DNA of 15,953 bases from the NCBI GenBank assembly GCA_964603325.1, contig CAZRUH010000013.1, positions 1 to 15,953 of the forward strand, read 5' to 3'. The notes beneath the pieces were generated by a model. That model worked only from the letters and a program-made list of their open reading frames with translations, did not search any database and had not been told where the DNA came from. This document shows positions 7,347 to 14,776 of this stretch, piece by piece. A program made the translations under genes and the position numbers. How positions within the stretch are numbered: the stretch's first letter is position 1; the number at the start of each line of letters is the position of its first letter. This stretch comes from LSNR01 sp964603325. Its GTDB lineage: Bacteria > Patescibacteriota > Minisyncoccia > Moranbacterales > UBA9337.

Positions 7347-7378
7347 TTGTCAATTTATCAAAAATAATATAGGATAAA
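7347..7378 (+). promoter_or_regulatory. Candidate promoter region for the seven-gene run
   Basis: TTGTCA (7347-7352) repeats the -35 seen at 1749. Possible -10 elements are TATAGG (7368-7373, spacing 15) and GATAAA (7373-7378, spacing 20); neither spacing is ideal. A TATAAC at 7404-7409 is too close to the ATG at 7413 to serve a normal transcript. The promoter must lie somewhere in 7282-7412, because the gene on the left is divergent, but the exact hexamers are uncertain. Confidence 0.3.
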
Positions 7379-7412
7379 GTTAATAACTATCTGTTTAATT
7401 TTTTATAACTAT

Positions 7413-8372
7413 ATGCGTTTAATAGTAAATTTGCCGGCCTATAACGAAGAAGAGAAAATCGGAGAAACGATAAAAAGAATTCCTCGTCAAATAAACGGCG
7501 TTGATGAAATCCTTGTGCAAGTTATTGATGATGGCTCTAGAGATAGAACCGTAGAAGTTGCCAAAAATGCCGGAGCGGATATTGTTTTTTCGCACAAGAT
7601 CAATCGTGGTATTGGCATTACCTTTCGCACCGCCGTTGAAAAAGCATTGGAAAATAACGCGGATATAATGGTAAATATTGATGCTGATGGGCAATTTAAT
7701 CCGGCGGATATTATAAAGTTAATTTCTCCAATTTTGAAAAACGAGAAAGATATGGTTATTGCTGACAGATTTGGAGAGCATAAAGCGAAAAATATTCCAT
7801 GGATAAAAGATTTCTTAAATAGATTTGCCGCCAAAACGGTAGGTTTATTTATGAAAACAAAAATAAATGATCTAACATGTGGTTTTCGCGCGCTAAACAG
7901 AGAAACTATGCTTCGCTTAAACTTACCCGGAGGATTTACTTATACCCAGGAAACAATCATTGATGCTATCGGAAAAAATTTAAAATTGCAGTGGATTCCG
8001 GTTAAAGTTACATATCATAAAAACAGAAAATCCCGAGTGGTAAAAAGCATTTACAGTTTTGTAAACAATAGTTTTAAAATTATCCTAAAAGCTATTCGCG
8101 ATGTTCGTCCAATGAAATTTTTTGGAATTCCCGGTCTGTTTCTAATTTTTGTTTCAGCAATCACATTTATTGTTTTTTTGATTTTATATTTTCAAGAGTT
8201 TAAAATATCCCCTTATAAAAATTATTTATTGTTATCGGTAGTTTTGTTATTTGTCGGTTTACAGTTTATAATCTTTGCTTTGATCGCCGATATGATTAAA
8301 GCCAGCCGTCGCCTTACGGAAGATCAAATGTACTTATTGAAAAAAGAAAAATATCAAAAAAATAGAAAATAA
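7413..8372 (+). CDS. GT2 polyprenyl-phosphate glycosyltransferase, DPM1/GtrB-like, with two C-terminal helices
   Basis: The 319-residue protein has a GT-A fold. PAYNEE (8-13) is the nucleotide-binding start, VIDDGSRDRT (37-46) is the second donor motif and NIDADGQ (88-94) is the DXD-type metal site. TCGFRALNRE (155-164) and the basic KNRKSRV segment (203-209) match dolichyl/undecaprenyl-phosphate sugar synthases. Two membrane helices (about 238-262 and 270-293) anchor it, as in the GtrB class. The expected reaction is sugar transfer from UDP- or GDP-sugar to undecaprenyl phosphate on the inner face, producing the donor that GT-C enzymes use outside. This fits well with the GT-C-like gene two places downstream. 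It is the first gene of the run; the next starts after five bases. There is no Shine-Dalgarno. The sugar cannot be named from sequence. Confidence 0.88.
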   Translation: MRLIVNLPAYNEEEKIGETIKRIPRQINGVDEILVQVIDDGSRDRTVEVAKNAGADIVFSHKINRGIGITFRTAVEKALENNADIMVNIDADGQFNPADIIKLISPILKNEKDMVIADRFGEHKAKNIPWIKDFLNRFAAKTVGLFMKTKINDLTCGFRALNRETMLRLNLPGGFTYTQETIIDAIGKNLKLQWIPVKVTYHKNRKSRVVKSIYSFVNNSFKIILKAIRDVRPMKFFGIPGLFLIFVSAITFIVFLILYFQEFKISPYKNYLLLSVVLLFVGLQFIIFALIADMIKASRRLTEDQMYLLKKEKYQKNRK

Positions 8373-8377
8373 ACTTT

Positions 8378-9478
8378 ATGAAAATTTTATTTATCTCTCG
8401 CGCCTATCCTCCTATTATTGGAGGCATTGAAAATCAAAATTACGGCATTGCAAAATCATTATCTGAAATTTCCAATATAGAGATTGTCGCCAACAAAAAG
8501 GGTAAGAAATTTTTACCGTTATTTTCATTGTGGATATTATTAAAAATGCCGTTTATTATATGGAAATATGATGTAGTCCTTCTTGGTGACGGAGTTATAT
8601 CTCCTTTAATAATTCCGTTTAAATTATTGTGTCCTCAGAAAAAATTTGTCAGCATTATTCACGGACTAGATATTACTTATGCCCACAAAAAAACATTAAT
8701 GAGCAGAATATATCGATTAATAAACATTTCCGCTCTTAAAATGCTGGATAAATTAATAATGGTTGGAAATCATACCATTAAAGAGGCGATCAAATTCGGT
8801 GTGCCAAAAAATAAATGCGTTTTTATACCGAACGGTTTTGATATAAAAAAAATATATCACAAACACTCTCGTAATGAGTTGGAAGAATTGCTAAAAATTA
8901 ATTTAAAAAACAAAAAAGTTATTTTAAGGGTGGGGAGATTTGTGAAGCATAAGGGTCTTTTGTGGTTTATTAAAAATGTAATGCCAAAACTTCCGGATAA
9001 TTATATTTTGGTTGGAGCCGGTGGACGAAACAGAAAAACTACCGGGGATAGTGATATCTATCCCGCTTGCCAAAAAGCTATTGCTAGAAATAATCTACAA
9101 AATCGCATCAAACTTTTTGCCAATATATCTCAAGCTAAAATGAACATCCTTTTTAATACTGTTGATTTGTTTATTTCGCCAAATATTGAAGTTCCCGGAT
9201 CAATGGAAGGTTTTGGCATAAACGCCATAGAAGGATCTGCTTGCCGAAAAGTGGTTATCGCTTCAAATCTGCAAGGATTAAAAGATGCTGTTGCCAATGG
9301 TCGGAATGGGTTTTTGATTGAAGCGGGGAATGTCAAACTGTGGACAAAAAAGATAATTGATGTTTTAAATGATGATAATTTTAGAAAAGAATTTGGCAAG
9401 CGAGCGCAACAATATACCATAGAAAATTTTTCTTGGGAAAAAATTGCTAAAAAATATTTGGAAGAACTTAAGAAATAG
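8378..9478 (+). CDS. Glycosyltransferase family 4, GT-B fold
   Basis: The 366-residue protein begins with the GT4 acceptor-side motif FISRAYPPIIGGIENQN (5-21). It continues with IIHGLDITYAHKK (93-105) and IPNGFD (150-155), then the donor half with RVGRFVKHKG (184-193) and MEGFGINAIEG (276-286), where Glu277 and Glu285 form E-x7-E. The sequence ends with the usual FSWEKIAKKYLEELKK helix. The enzyme would move a sugar from a nucleotide donor to a lipid-linked or protein-linked glycan on the cytoplasmic side. It shares only family-level similarity with the other GT4 at 4951-6069: that one has IHDLAF where this one has IHGLDI, so they probably add different sugars. Five bases separate it from the GT2 gene; 49 AT-only or nearly AT-only bases follow before the next gene. 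The stop is TAG. Confidence 0.9.
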   Translation: MKILFISRAYPPIIGGIENQNYGIAKSLSEISNIEIVANKKGKKFLPLFSLWILLKMPFIIWKYDVVLLGDGVISPLIIPFKLLCPQKKFVSIIHGLDITYAHKKTLMSRIYRLINISALKMLDKLIMVGNHTIKEAIKFGVPKNKCVFIPNGFDIKKIYHKHSRNELEELLKINLKNKKVILRVGRFVKHKGLLWFIKNVMPKLPDNYILVGAGGRNRKTTGDSDIYPACQKAIARNNLQNRIKLFANISQAKMNILFNTVDLFISPNIEVPGSMEGFGINAIEGSACRKVVIASNLQGLKDAVANGRNGFLIEAGNVKLWTKKIIDVLNDDNFRKEFGKRAQQYTIENFSWEKIAKKYLEELKK

Positions 9479-9527
9479 AGTTAATTAAAAAAATTGTGTT
9501 TAAAAAAATAAAAAATTAAAATTATAA

Positions 9528-11498
9528 ATGGCTTTTTTATCGGAACAACTTTTATTTTATTTTTCCATAGGCATTGTCTTGTTTATGCCCGGATGGTTTT
9601 TGGTACAATTTATTTCCAATAGAAAATATTCTAGAACCTCTAAGGAGCCATTGTTTTCATCTATTGAAATATTTGTAATTTCTTTCGGTTTAAGCATCGT
9701 TTTCATTGACTTTTTGATGATTTTGATGGGGAAATTCGGTATATTGTTAACACGAAACAATATTTTGTTTATATTGATGTTGCTTTTTGCTATTTTTTTG
9801 TTTTGGAAAAAAACAAAATATTTTAAAAAAAGCACTAAATACAAATCTACTGAAACGATAAATGCTTCCACTATCACAATAATTTTAATTTTACTCCTAA
9901 CAATATTAATTAAAACGGCTTATTTGCGAAATACCATATTCCCGACATCCACCGATCTCGGGCATCATATGTATTGGAGCAAACAAATTTCCGAAACCGG
10001 AAAATTACCCGTTTATGAAAAAATTAAAATTGTAACTGATAATAATGCTTACAAACTTACTTCCCCGCAACCGATTTCAGATTTCATAATTGGGGAGCAC
10101 TTGATTTTCTCAGCTATAAATATGATTTCCGGAATTCCGTTTGTTTCATATTTTCCAACATTAATCTTATTTCTGATAAATATGATGAGTATTTTGGCAT
10201 TATTTATTTTAACACTCAGACTTTTTCCAAAAAATAATAAGGTGGCAATAATAACTTTATTATTGATAGGTCCTTTGTGGGCGCTATCATCACCTCAAGC
10301 AAAATTTGTCAGTGGTGGCGTAATCGGAAATTTACTTGGAAACTTATTTATTCCTCTTTGTCTATATTTTTATTATCGCGCATTTAATGAAAAAAAATCA
10401 GTTTTTTTAACTTTAGCGCTTTTTCTGACCATGGGAATGTTTTACACCCATCATCTTAGCGGACTAATATTTTTATTTGTAGTCGCGTTTACACTGCTTT
10501 TCTTGTTTTTATTTTTCATAAAAGAAATCATTATTAACAAAAAAAATGTCCTATCGTTTGAAATTGTAAATAATTATTTTAAATTATTTTTTTCAAAAAG
10601 TAATATATTTTTTTTGATTTTTGCCATATCTTTTTTATTGTTTGTATATACACCGGCATATTTGATAAACGATGCCACCAAGACGGTTGTCGGCACTCCG
10701 TCAAAATCTACCAGAGCAGGTCTTTCTTTTACGCAATTTAAATATGCCGTTGGAGAGCCGAGATTGGCTTTGGGAGTTCTGGGGTTATTTATAATCTCAT
10801 TTTTATCCGTTTTTAAGAAAAATAAAAACGATTTTCTCAAATATTCAATATTGTTCGGTTGGGCAACTTCTCTAACATTAATGACAATAAAGCCCGGTTG
10901 GTTACACATAAATTTGCCATCCGGCAGAATAGCCAACTATGTCAATTTTCCATTTATAATCATTGGCAGTTTTGCTTTTGTTTGGTTAGTGCGTTTTTTT
11001 AAAAAAAATAAGTACTCTTATCTATCGCCCAAAGTTGTTAGTCTTTTTTACTTATCCATTTTTACCTTCATATTCAGCGCCGGTTTTTATGACAATTCTC
11101 AAACTTTAAAATCTAAATCAAATAACCAAAAGGCGCTGGAAACTTTTCTTTCATCAAAATATCTTAATCAACACTTAGATGAAAAAAAACACATTGTAAT
11201 CAAAGATCACAACTATTTAAAAGCCGACGGTTGGATAAAATTATTTTTTATGAAAGATTATAATATTCCTCTTTCGCGGAGTTATTTTAAAAGATATAAT
11301 GATCCAACAAAACAGCGAGAAAAATGTACCTTGTGGATGATTTCCGAACCAAATTCCGACAGAGGAAAGAAATGTTATAACGATATCGGAGTAAGTTTTG
11401 CCATTATTAACCAAAAAATTGATGATTCTCAATTTAAAAAAAGCAAGATGTGGAAAATTTTTTCAGGAGATAATATTGCTATTTATTATAATAAGTAA
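9528..11498 (+). CDS. Large polytopic membrane glycosyltransferase, GT-C-like
   Basis: The 656-residue protein has about a dozen hydrophobic helices and a C-terminal soluble part (about 540-656). After the first four helices an outside loop carries TDLGHHMYW (142-150), with Asp143 and His146-147 in the position of the GT-C catalytic acidic motif. A later TMGMFYTHHLSGL (301-313) is typical of CPR and archaeal polytopic glycosyltransferases. The likely role is transfer of a lipid-linked sugar to a surface glycan or protein, using the product of the GT2 enzyme upstream. It could instead be a glycan polymerase-like protein; topology alone does not separate these. Two bases separate it from the 118-residue protein that follows. 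A weak TTGTGT-17-TAAAAT lies directly before the ATG (9494-9522) and could give an internal start of transcription. There is no ribosome binding site. Confidence 0.6.
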   Translation: MAFLSEQLLFYFSIGIVLFMPGWFLVQFISNRKYSRTSKEPLFSSIEIFVISFGLSIVFIDFLMILMGKFGILLTRNNILFILMLLFAIFLFWKKTKYFKKSTKYKSTETINASTITIILILLLTILIKTAYLRNTIFPTSTDLGHHMYWSKQISETGKLPVYEKIKIVTDNNAYKLTSPQPISDFIIGEHLIFSAINMISGIPFVSYFPTLILFLINMMSILALFILTLRLFPKNNKVAIITLLLIGPLWALSSPQAKFVSGGVIGNLLGNLFIPLCLYFYYRAFNEKKSVFLTLALFLTMGMFYTHHLSGLIFLFVVAFTLLFLFLFFIKEIIINKKNVLSFEIVNNYFKLFFSKSNIFFLIFAISFLLFVYTPAYLINDATKTVVGTPSKSTRAGLSFTQFKYAVGEPRLALGVLGLFIISFLSVFKKNKNDFLKYSILFGWATSLTLMTIKPGWLHINLPSGRIANYVNFPFIIIGSFAFVWLVRFFKKNKYSYLSPKVVSLFYLSIFTFIFSAGFYDNSQTLKSKSNNQKALETFLSSKYLNQHLDEKKHIVIKDHNYLKADGWIKLFFMKDYNIPLSRSYFKRYNDPTKQREKCTLWMISEPNSDRGKKCYNDIGVSFAIINQKIDDSQFKKSKMWKIFSGDNIAIYYNK

Positions 11499-11500
11499 CT

Positions 11501-11857
11501 ATGAATAAAATAAATCAAAAAATAATTATTTTTTCATTCATTTTTTTTCTTCTGCTTGGTTTCTTGTGGTTATCTTACAATGAAAGAAAACAGACGCAAA
11601 TAAACAATCAGTGGTTTCTATATTTTAAAAATCCCACTGATGCCAATTTGGATTTTGTTATTGAAAATTATACCAATTCTCAAAATTTTACATGGCAACT
11701 CATTGATAATAATCGGGTAACAAAAAAAGAGAACGTGATTATCTTGAAAAACGAAATAAAAAATGTTATCATAAATAGTCAAAATGATAAAAAAGGGATA
11801 TTGAAAATAAAAGTTATTCACCATAATTCAACGAAAGAAATTTATAAAAAATTTTAA
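11501..11857 (+). CDS. Small anchored beta-rich protein following the GT-C-like enzyme
   Basis: The 118-residue protein has one N-terminal membrane helix (8-26) and a short extracellular domain, WFLYFKNPTDANLDFVIENY (38-57), followed by alternating strands to a terminal KEIYKKF. The strand pattern and the YF.NP....LDF.IEN phrase remind me of beta-sandwich tails found at the C-termini of some CPR membrane glycosyltransferases, so this may be a tail that exists here as a separate gene. That similarity is from memory and uncertain. It starts two bases after the GT-C-like gene and is almost certainly co-translated with it. I infer a role as an extracellular partner of that enzyme; no catalytic motif is visible. 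Confidence 0.55.
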   Translation: MNKINQKIIIFSFIFFLLLGFLWLSYNERKQTQINNQWFLYFKNPTDANLDFVIENYTNSQNFTWQLIDNNRVTKKENVIILKNEIKNVIINSQNDKKGILKIKVIHHNSTKEIYKKF

Positions 11858-11878
11858 AAAAATAAAAACTTTAATTTT

Positions 11879-12340
11879 ATGAAAATTATAACTTACCCGA
11901 ATCGCATTCTGGAAAACAAGGCAAAGAAAATCAAAGATCCTTTGGATAAAGATATCCAAAAACTAATAAAAAAAATGCGAGAAACGATGCTCTCTAATGA
12001 TGGAATAGGTTTAGCCGGACCACAGGTGGGTGTGTCTCTTCAAATTTGCGTTATAGAATATGAAAATGTTTTTTATACTTTTATCAATCCAAAAATTACC
12101 GCCTATTCAAAAGATGAAAAAGTTATTGCCGAAGAGGGATGTTTAAGTTTTCCGGGAAAATTCTTGATGGTTGAAAGATATGAAAAAATAAAAGTCAGAT
12201 ATTTGAATGAAAAAGGAAAAAAGTGTAAAATGAAAGCAACCGGAACGCTTTCCCGAGCGTTGCAACATGAAATTGATCATTTAAATGGAATTCTTTTTAT
12301 AAATAAAGTATGTTTAAAACAAAAAAACAAAAAAAACTAA
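11879..12340 (+). CDS. def: Peptide deformylase
   Basis: The 153-residue protein has all three deformylase motifs: GIGLAGPQVG (42-51), EEGCLS (85-90) and HEIDH (130-134). Cys88, His130 and His134 are the metal ligands and Glu131 the catalytic acid/base. Motif 1 is GLAGPQ where most family members have GLAA.Q; Gln49, which stabilises the reaction intermediate, is kept. The enzyme removes the formyl group from the N-terminal Met of new proteins at the ribosome exit. The C-terminus is short and basic (KQKNKKN). Its last 31 bases overlap the start of fmt, the gene whose product adds the same formyl group to initiator tRNA, a classic pairing. It lies 21 AT-rich bases after the small anchored protein, without a Shine-Dalgarno sequence. 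Confidence 0.96.
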   Translation: MKIITYPNRILENKAKKIKDPLDKDIQKLIKKMRETMLSNDGIGLAGPQVGVSLQICVIEYENVFYTFINPKITAYSKDEKVIAEEGCLSFPGKFLMVERYEKIKVRYLNEKGKKCKMKATGTLSRALQHEIDHLNGILFINKVCLKQKNKKN

Positions 12341-13278
12341 AGATATTATTTATGGGAACCACTGATTTGGCAAGCATTGTCCTGGAATCGTTGATAAATA
12401 ATAATTATAATATTTCGGCAGTGATTACTCAGCCGGATTATATCCAAAAAAATGGCAAGGAATCAATTGTCAGTCCCGTAAAAACACTTGCACTGGAAAA
12501 AAATATTAAAATTTTACAACCTGAAAAAATAGATAATGATTTCATAGATGAAATTAAGGGATTGTCTCCGGATATAATCATAGTTGTCGCTTATGGAAAA
12601 ATACTTCCGGAAAAAATATTAAATATTCCAAAATTTAAGTCTATAAATATTCATGCATCCATTCTTCCAAAATTAAGAGGTCCTTCACCGATTCAAAATG
12701 CTATCTTGCAAGATTTGCAAGAAACCGGTACCACTATTATGTTAATGGATAAGGGTGTTGACACCGGAGATATTTTAGCGCAAAAAACGATAAAAATACA
12801 AAAAACTGACAATTATTTGACACTAACAAGTAAGTTGGCGGTTTTATCTGCTAATCTTTTAGAAAAAACTTTACCGAAATGGATAGCAGGAAAAATAAAA
12901 GGAGTAAAGCAAAATGAAAACGAAGCATCTATGTGTCAGTTAATAGAAAGAAGTGATGGAAAAATAAATTGGAGCAATGATGCTAATCATATTTTTAATA
13001 AATTTCGCGCTTTTCATATTTGGCCGGGAATTTATACTTTTTGGGAAAACAAAAATATTATAAAAAAAATTTCTTTGATTGACATTGAGATAAGAGATGA
13101 TTTTTTATCCAAAAAATATCATCCGGGAGAAGTTTTTAAATATAAAAACCATATAGCCGTTCAAACAGGAAGGGGGATTGTAATTATTAAAAAAATTCAG
13201 CTGGAAGGTAAAAAGAAGGTGTCTATAAATGATTTTTTAAACGGATACCCTAATTTCATCGGAACTATTTTAAAATAA
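12310..13278 (+). CDS. fmt: Methionyl-tRNA formyltransferase
   Basis: The 322-residue length is normal for the family. KILFMGTTDLAS (11-22) is the first Rossmann strand and loop. SINIHASILPKLRGPSPIQN (111-130) contains catalytic Asn113 and His115 and the SLLP-type folate-binding motif, and MDKGVDTGDIL (146-156) contains catalytic Asp151. The C-terminal OB-like domain (about 210-320) includes FRAFHIWPGIYTFW (232-245), where RA...WPG is the family signature. The enzyme formylates Met-tRNA(fMet) from 10-formyl-tetrahydrofolate. I chose the ATG at 12310, inside def, because the Rossmann strand would be lost with the next ATG at 12352; this gives an unusual lysine-rich extension before the core (MFKTKKQKKL) and a 31-base overlap with def. 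Three bases separate its stop from the next gene. Confidence 0.96.
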   Translation: MFKTKKQKKLKILFMGTTDLASIVLESLINNNYNISAVITQPDYIQKNGKESIVSPVKTLALEKNIKILQPEKIDNDFIDEIKGLSPDIIIVVAYGKILPEKILNIPKFKSINIHASILPKLRGPSPIQNAILQDLQETGTTIMLMDKGVDTGDILAQKTIKIQKTDNYLTLTSKLAVLSANLLEKTLPKWIAGKIKGVKQNENEASMCQLIERSDGKINWSNDANHIFNKFRAFHIWPGIYTFWENKNIIKKISLIDIEIRDDFLSKKYHPGEVFKYKNHIAVQTGRGIVIIKKIQLEGKKKVSINDFLNGYPNFIGTILK

Positions 13279-13281
13279 AAT

Positions 13282-14082
13282 ATGAAAAATAAGAATATTG
13301 TTGTTTTTGGAGGGATTATCGTAATAGCGATAATATCGCTATCGGTTTTTGTGCGACCAAAAACAAGCAAAGCTCCAACCAATGATACAAAACGAGAAGC
13401 GATTCCATATAACAAATTAAAGTATATAACTCCCAAAGAGTTGCGAGAGAAAATTGTTAACAATGAAAGTTTAATCTTGTTGGATATAAGAGATCAAAAA
13501 AGCTTCCTAAAGGAACACATAGAGAACTCCATCAATGTTTCTAAAAGTAATTTAGATAAAATCGTAAGCAAACTGCCAAGAAATAATGTTATTGTTTTGG
13601 TTTCTTATAATTATGAGGGCAAAGAAACGATTGAAAAAATAGTAAAAGATCTTAAGGCATTTGGATTTAAGGGAATTATTGTTCTTTCCGGAGGAATTGA
13701 TTCGTGGAAAAGAAATAACAACCCATTAATTAGTGGTGGAAATCCAAATTCCGTATTGGATATATCAAAAGTTTCTTATATTTTGCCGGAGCAACTAAAA
13801 TTGGCCATAGATAACAACTATCCCATTTTTATAATAGACGTTCGTCCAAACTTTTTGTTTAAAGAAGAACATATACCTAAAGCTATAAACATACCATTCA
13901 ACGAATTAGAGAGAGAAAAAGACAAAATACCGTTTACAAGCGAAATTGTTGTTTATGGAAATAATGAGGTGGAAGATTTTAGGGCCGGCGTTAAATTATA
14001 TGATATGGGATTTGTGGCAAATTATTTGATAAAAGGTGGTTTTTCGGAATGGAAAAATAAAAAATACAACACAATCAAATAA
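13282..14082 (+). CDS. Membrane-anchored tandem rhodanese-fold protein lacking catalytic cysteine
   Basis: The 266-residue protein has an N-terminal membrane helix (6-24), a short linker and two rhodanese-like domains (about 48-148 and 166-262). Each keeps the fold markers: LLDIRD (66-71) with EHIENSINV (78-86), and IIDVRP (184-189) with EEHIPKAINIP (195-205), each ending in GG..(S/E)W. In active rhodaneses a cysteine opens the loop after the central strand. Here those positions are Ser108 (VLVS) and Gly226 (VVYG), and the whole protein contains no cysteine at all. It therefore cannot be a sulfurtransferase by the known mechanism and probably binds a partner or anion at the outer face of the membrane. 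It is the last gene of the seven-gene run, three bases after fmt. A shared terminator follows its stop. Confidence 0.82.
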   Translation: MKNKNIVVFGGIIVIAIISLSVFVRPKTSKAPTNDTKREAIPYNKLKYITPKELREKIVNNESLILLDIRDQKSFLKEHIENSINVSKSNLDKIVSKLPRNNVIVLVSYNYEGKETIEKIVKDLKAFGFKGIIVLSGGIDSWKRNNNPLISGGNPNSVLDISKVSYILPEQLKLAIDNNYPIFIIDVRPNFLFKEEHIPKAINIPFNELEREKDKIPFTSEIVVYGNNEVEDFRAGVKLYDMGFVANYLIKGGFSEWKNKKYNTIK

Positions 14083-14110
14083 AAAAAACGCCTATCATTT
14101 GGCGTTTTTT
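14083..14110. terminator. Bidirectional rho-independent terminator
   Basis: AAAAAACGCC (14083-14092) and GGCGTTTTTT (14101-14110) form a perfect 10-bp stem around the loop TATCATTT. A T run follows on the plus strand, and an A run precedes the stem so that a U run follows on the minus-strand RNA as well. It directly follows the stop of the rhodanese-like gene and also lies 26 bases past the stop of groES, so it serves both convergent units. Confidence 0.92.
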
Positions 14111-14135
14111 TATTTTTTAAATCTCCACTGCTCCA

Positions 14136-14414
14136 CTATTTTACTATAGCCAAAATATCTTCATTTTTGACAATCAGATACTCTTTACCGTCAACGGAAA
14201 CTTCCGTTCCGGAGTATTTATTATAAATTACCAAATCACTTTTAGAAACAGATATATCATCACTGTCGCCAACAGCAACGACTTCTCCCATTTGAGGTTT
14301 TTCATTTTCGTTGCTTGCGGTGTCCGGAAGATAAATACCGGTATCTGTTTTTGTTTTTTCATCTGCTTCTTTTGGAATGATAACAATGTTATCTCTTAAT
14401 GGTTTTATATTCAT
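14136..14414 (-). CDS. groES: Co-chaperonin GroES (Cpn10)
   Basis: The 92-residue protein is a full-length Cpn10: IKPLRDNIVIIPKEADEKT (3-21) at the start, a mobile loop (about 16-33) with GIYLPDTA (26-33), QMGEVVAVG (41-49), and a C-terminal YLIVKNEDILAIVK (79-92). In most family members the loop carries G-I-V-L; here Tyr28 replaces the central Val of the tripeptide that docks into GroEL. GroES forms a heptameric lid for GroEL. No groEL lies downstream, since the terminator and a convergent gene follow, so the partner must be encoded elsewhere. The upstream gene on the same strand is 362 bases away, so groES appears to be transcribed alone from its own promoter. The stop is TAG. Confidence 0.95.
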   Translation of the reverse strand: MNIKPLRDNIVIIPKEADEKTKTDTGIYLPDTASNENEKPQMGEVVAVGDSDDISVSKSDLVIYNKYSGTEVSVDGKEYLIVKNEDILAIVK

Positions 14415-14510
14415 AAATTTACTCTAACAAAAAAATCCTTAACGAAAACTAAGAATTTTAAGTTAGATATCTAAAATAAAATTATTAAACTACCGTCTTA
14501 CTCATATAAA

Positions 14511-14539
14511 ATTTTATACCAAAATAAAATTTTAGTCAA
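14511..14539 (-). promoter_or_regulatory. groES promoter
   Basis: On the minus strand, TTGACT (14534-14539, five of six consensus bases) is followed after 17 bases by TAAAAT (14511-14516, five of six). The expected start of RNA near 14504 leaves a leader of about 90 bases before the ATG. The GroES/HrcA CIRCE repeat (TTAGCACTC-N9-GAGTGCTAA) is absent, so heat control by HrcA is not indicated. Confidence 0.6.
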
Positions 14540-14557
14540 TGTGCCAAATTATACAGA

Positions 14558-14567
14558 ATGACGTCAT
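14558..14567. promoter_or_regulatory. Perfect 10-bp palindrome upstream of the groES promoter
   Basis: ATGACGTCAT is a perfect palindrome whose nearest base is 19 bp upstream of the groES -35, a position suited to an activator dimer. It is one of few GC-containing palindromes in this region, but ten bases is short and a regulator cannot be named. Confidence 0.25.
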
Positions 14568-14776
14568 ATGTTATTAAGAGCAAAACTTTCTAAAAAAACC
14601 AAAAAAACATTGATACTCACTGTCACTAAAAATTATTTTTTACGACAACAAAAAAAGAAAAAAATAAAAAAAACAATAAGTCTAAAAAAATAAATGTGTC
14701 CAAGAACAAGAACTGCAACAGCTCTTTTGCTATAATTTTAATAATATTTTTTAGCCATAATTTTCATCGTATCCAT

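Larger units (their letters stand above)
14415..14776. other. 362-base intergenic region upstream of groES
   Basis: This is the only gap over 300 bases. It holds the groES promoter (14511-14539), a 10-bp palindrome (14558-14567), and a purine-biased stretch at 14581-14693 in which the plus strand is packed with A runs. It also holds a short stem at 14709-14725 (AGAGCTG/CAGTTCT on the minus strand, one G-U pair) 15-20 bases after which the minus-strand RNA has a U run, a possible weak terminator for the gene on the right. I see no RNA gene and no convincing coding frame. Confidence 0.6.

Noticed and set aside
7487..7834. Antisense frames over the GT2 gene and similar frames over other genes
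   Set aside because: They lie wholly inside well-supported genes on the opposite strand, have no family features, and reflect the strand complement of real codons.
14415..14540. A CIRCE operator for groES
   Set aside because: Neither TTAGCACTC nor its partner arm occurs anywhere upstream of groES.
14568..14693. A 41-codon plus-strand frame coding a very basic peptide upstream of groES
   Set aside because: It matches no small ribosomal protein I know, is made mostly of AAA codons in an A-run tract, and has no promoter or ribosome binding site; composition explains it.
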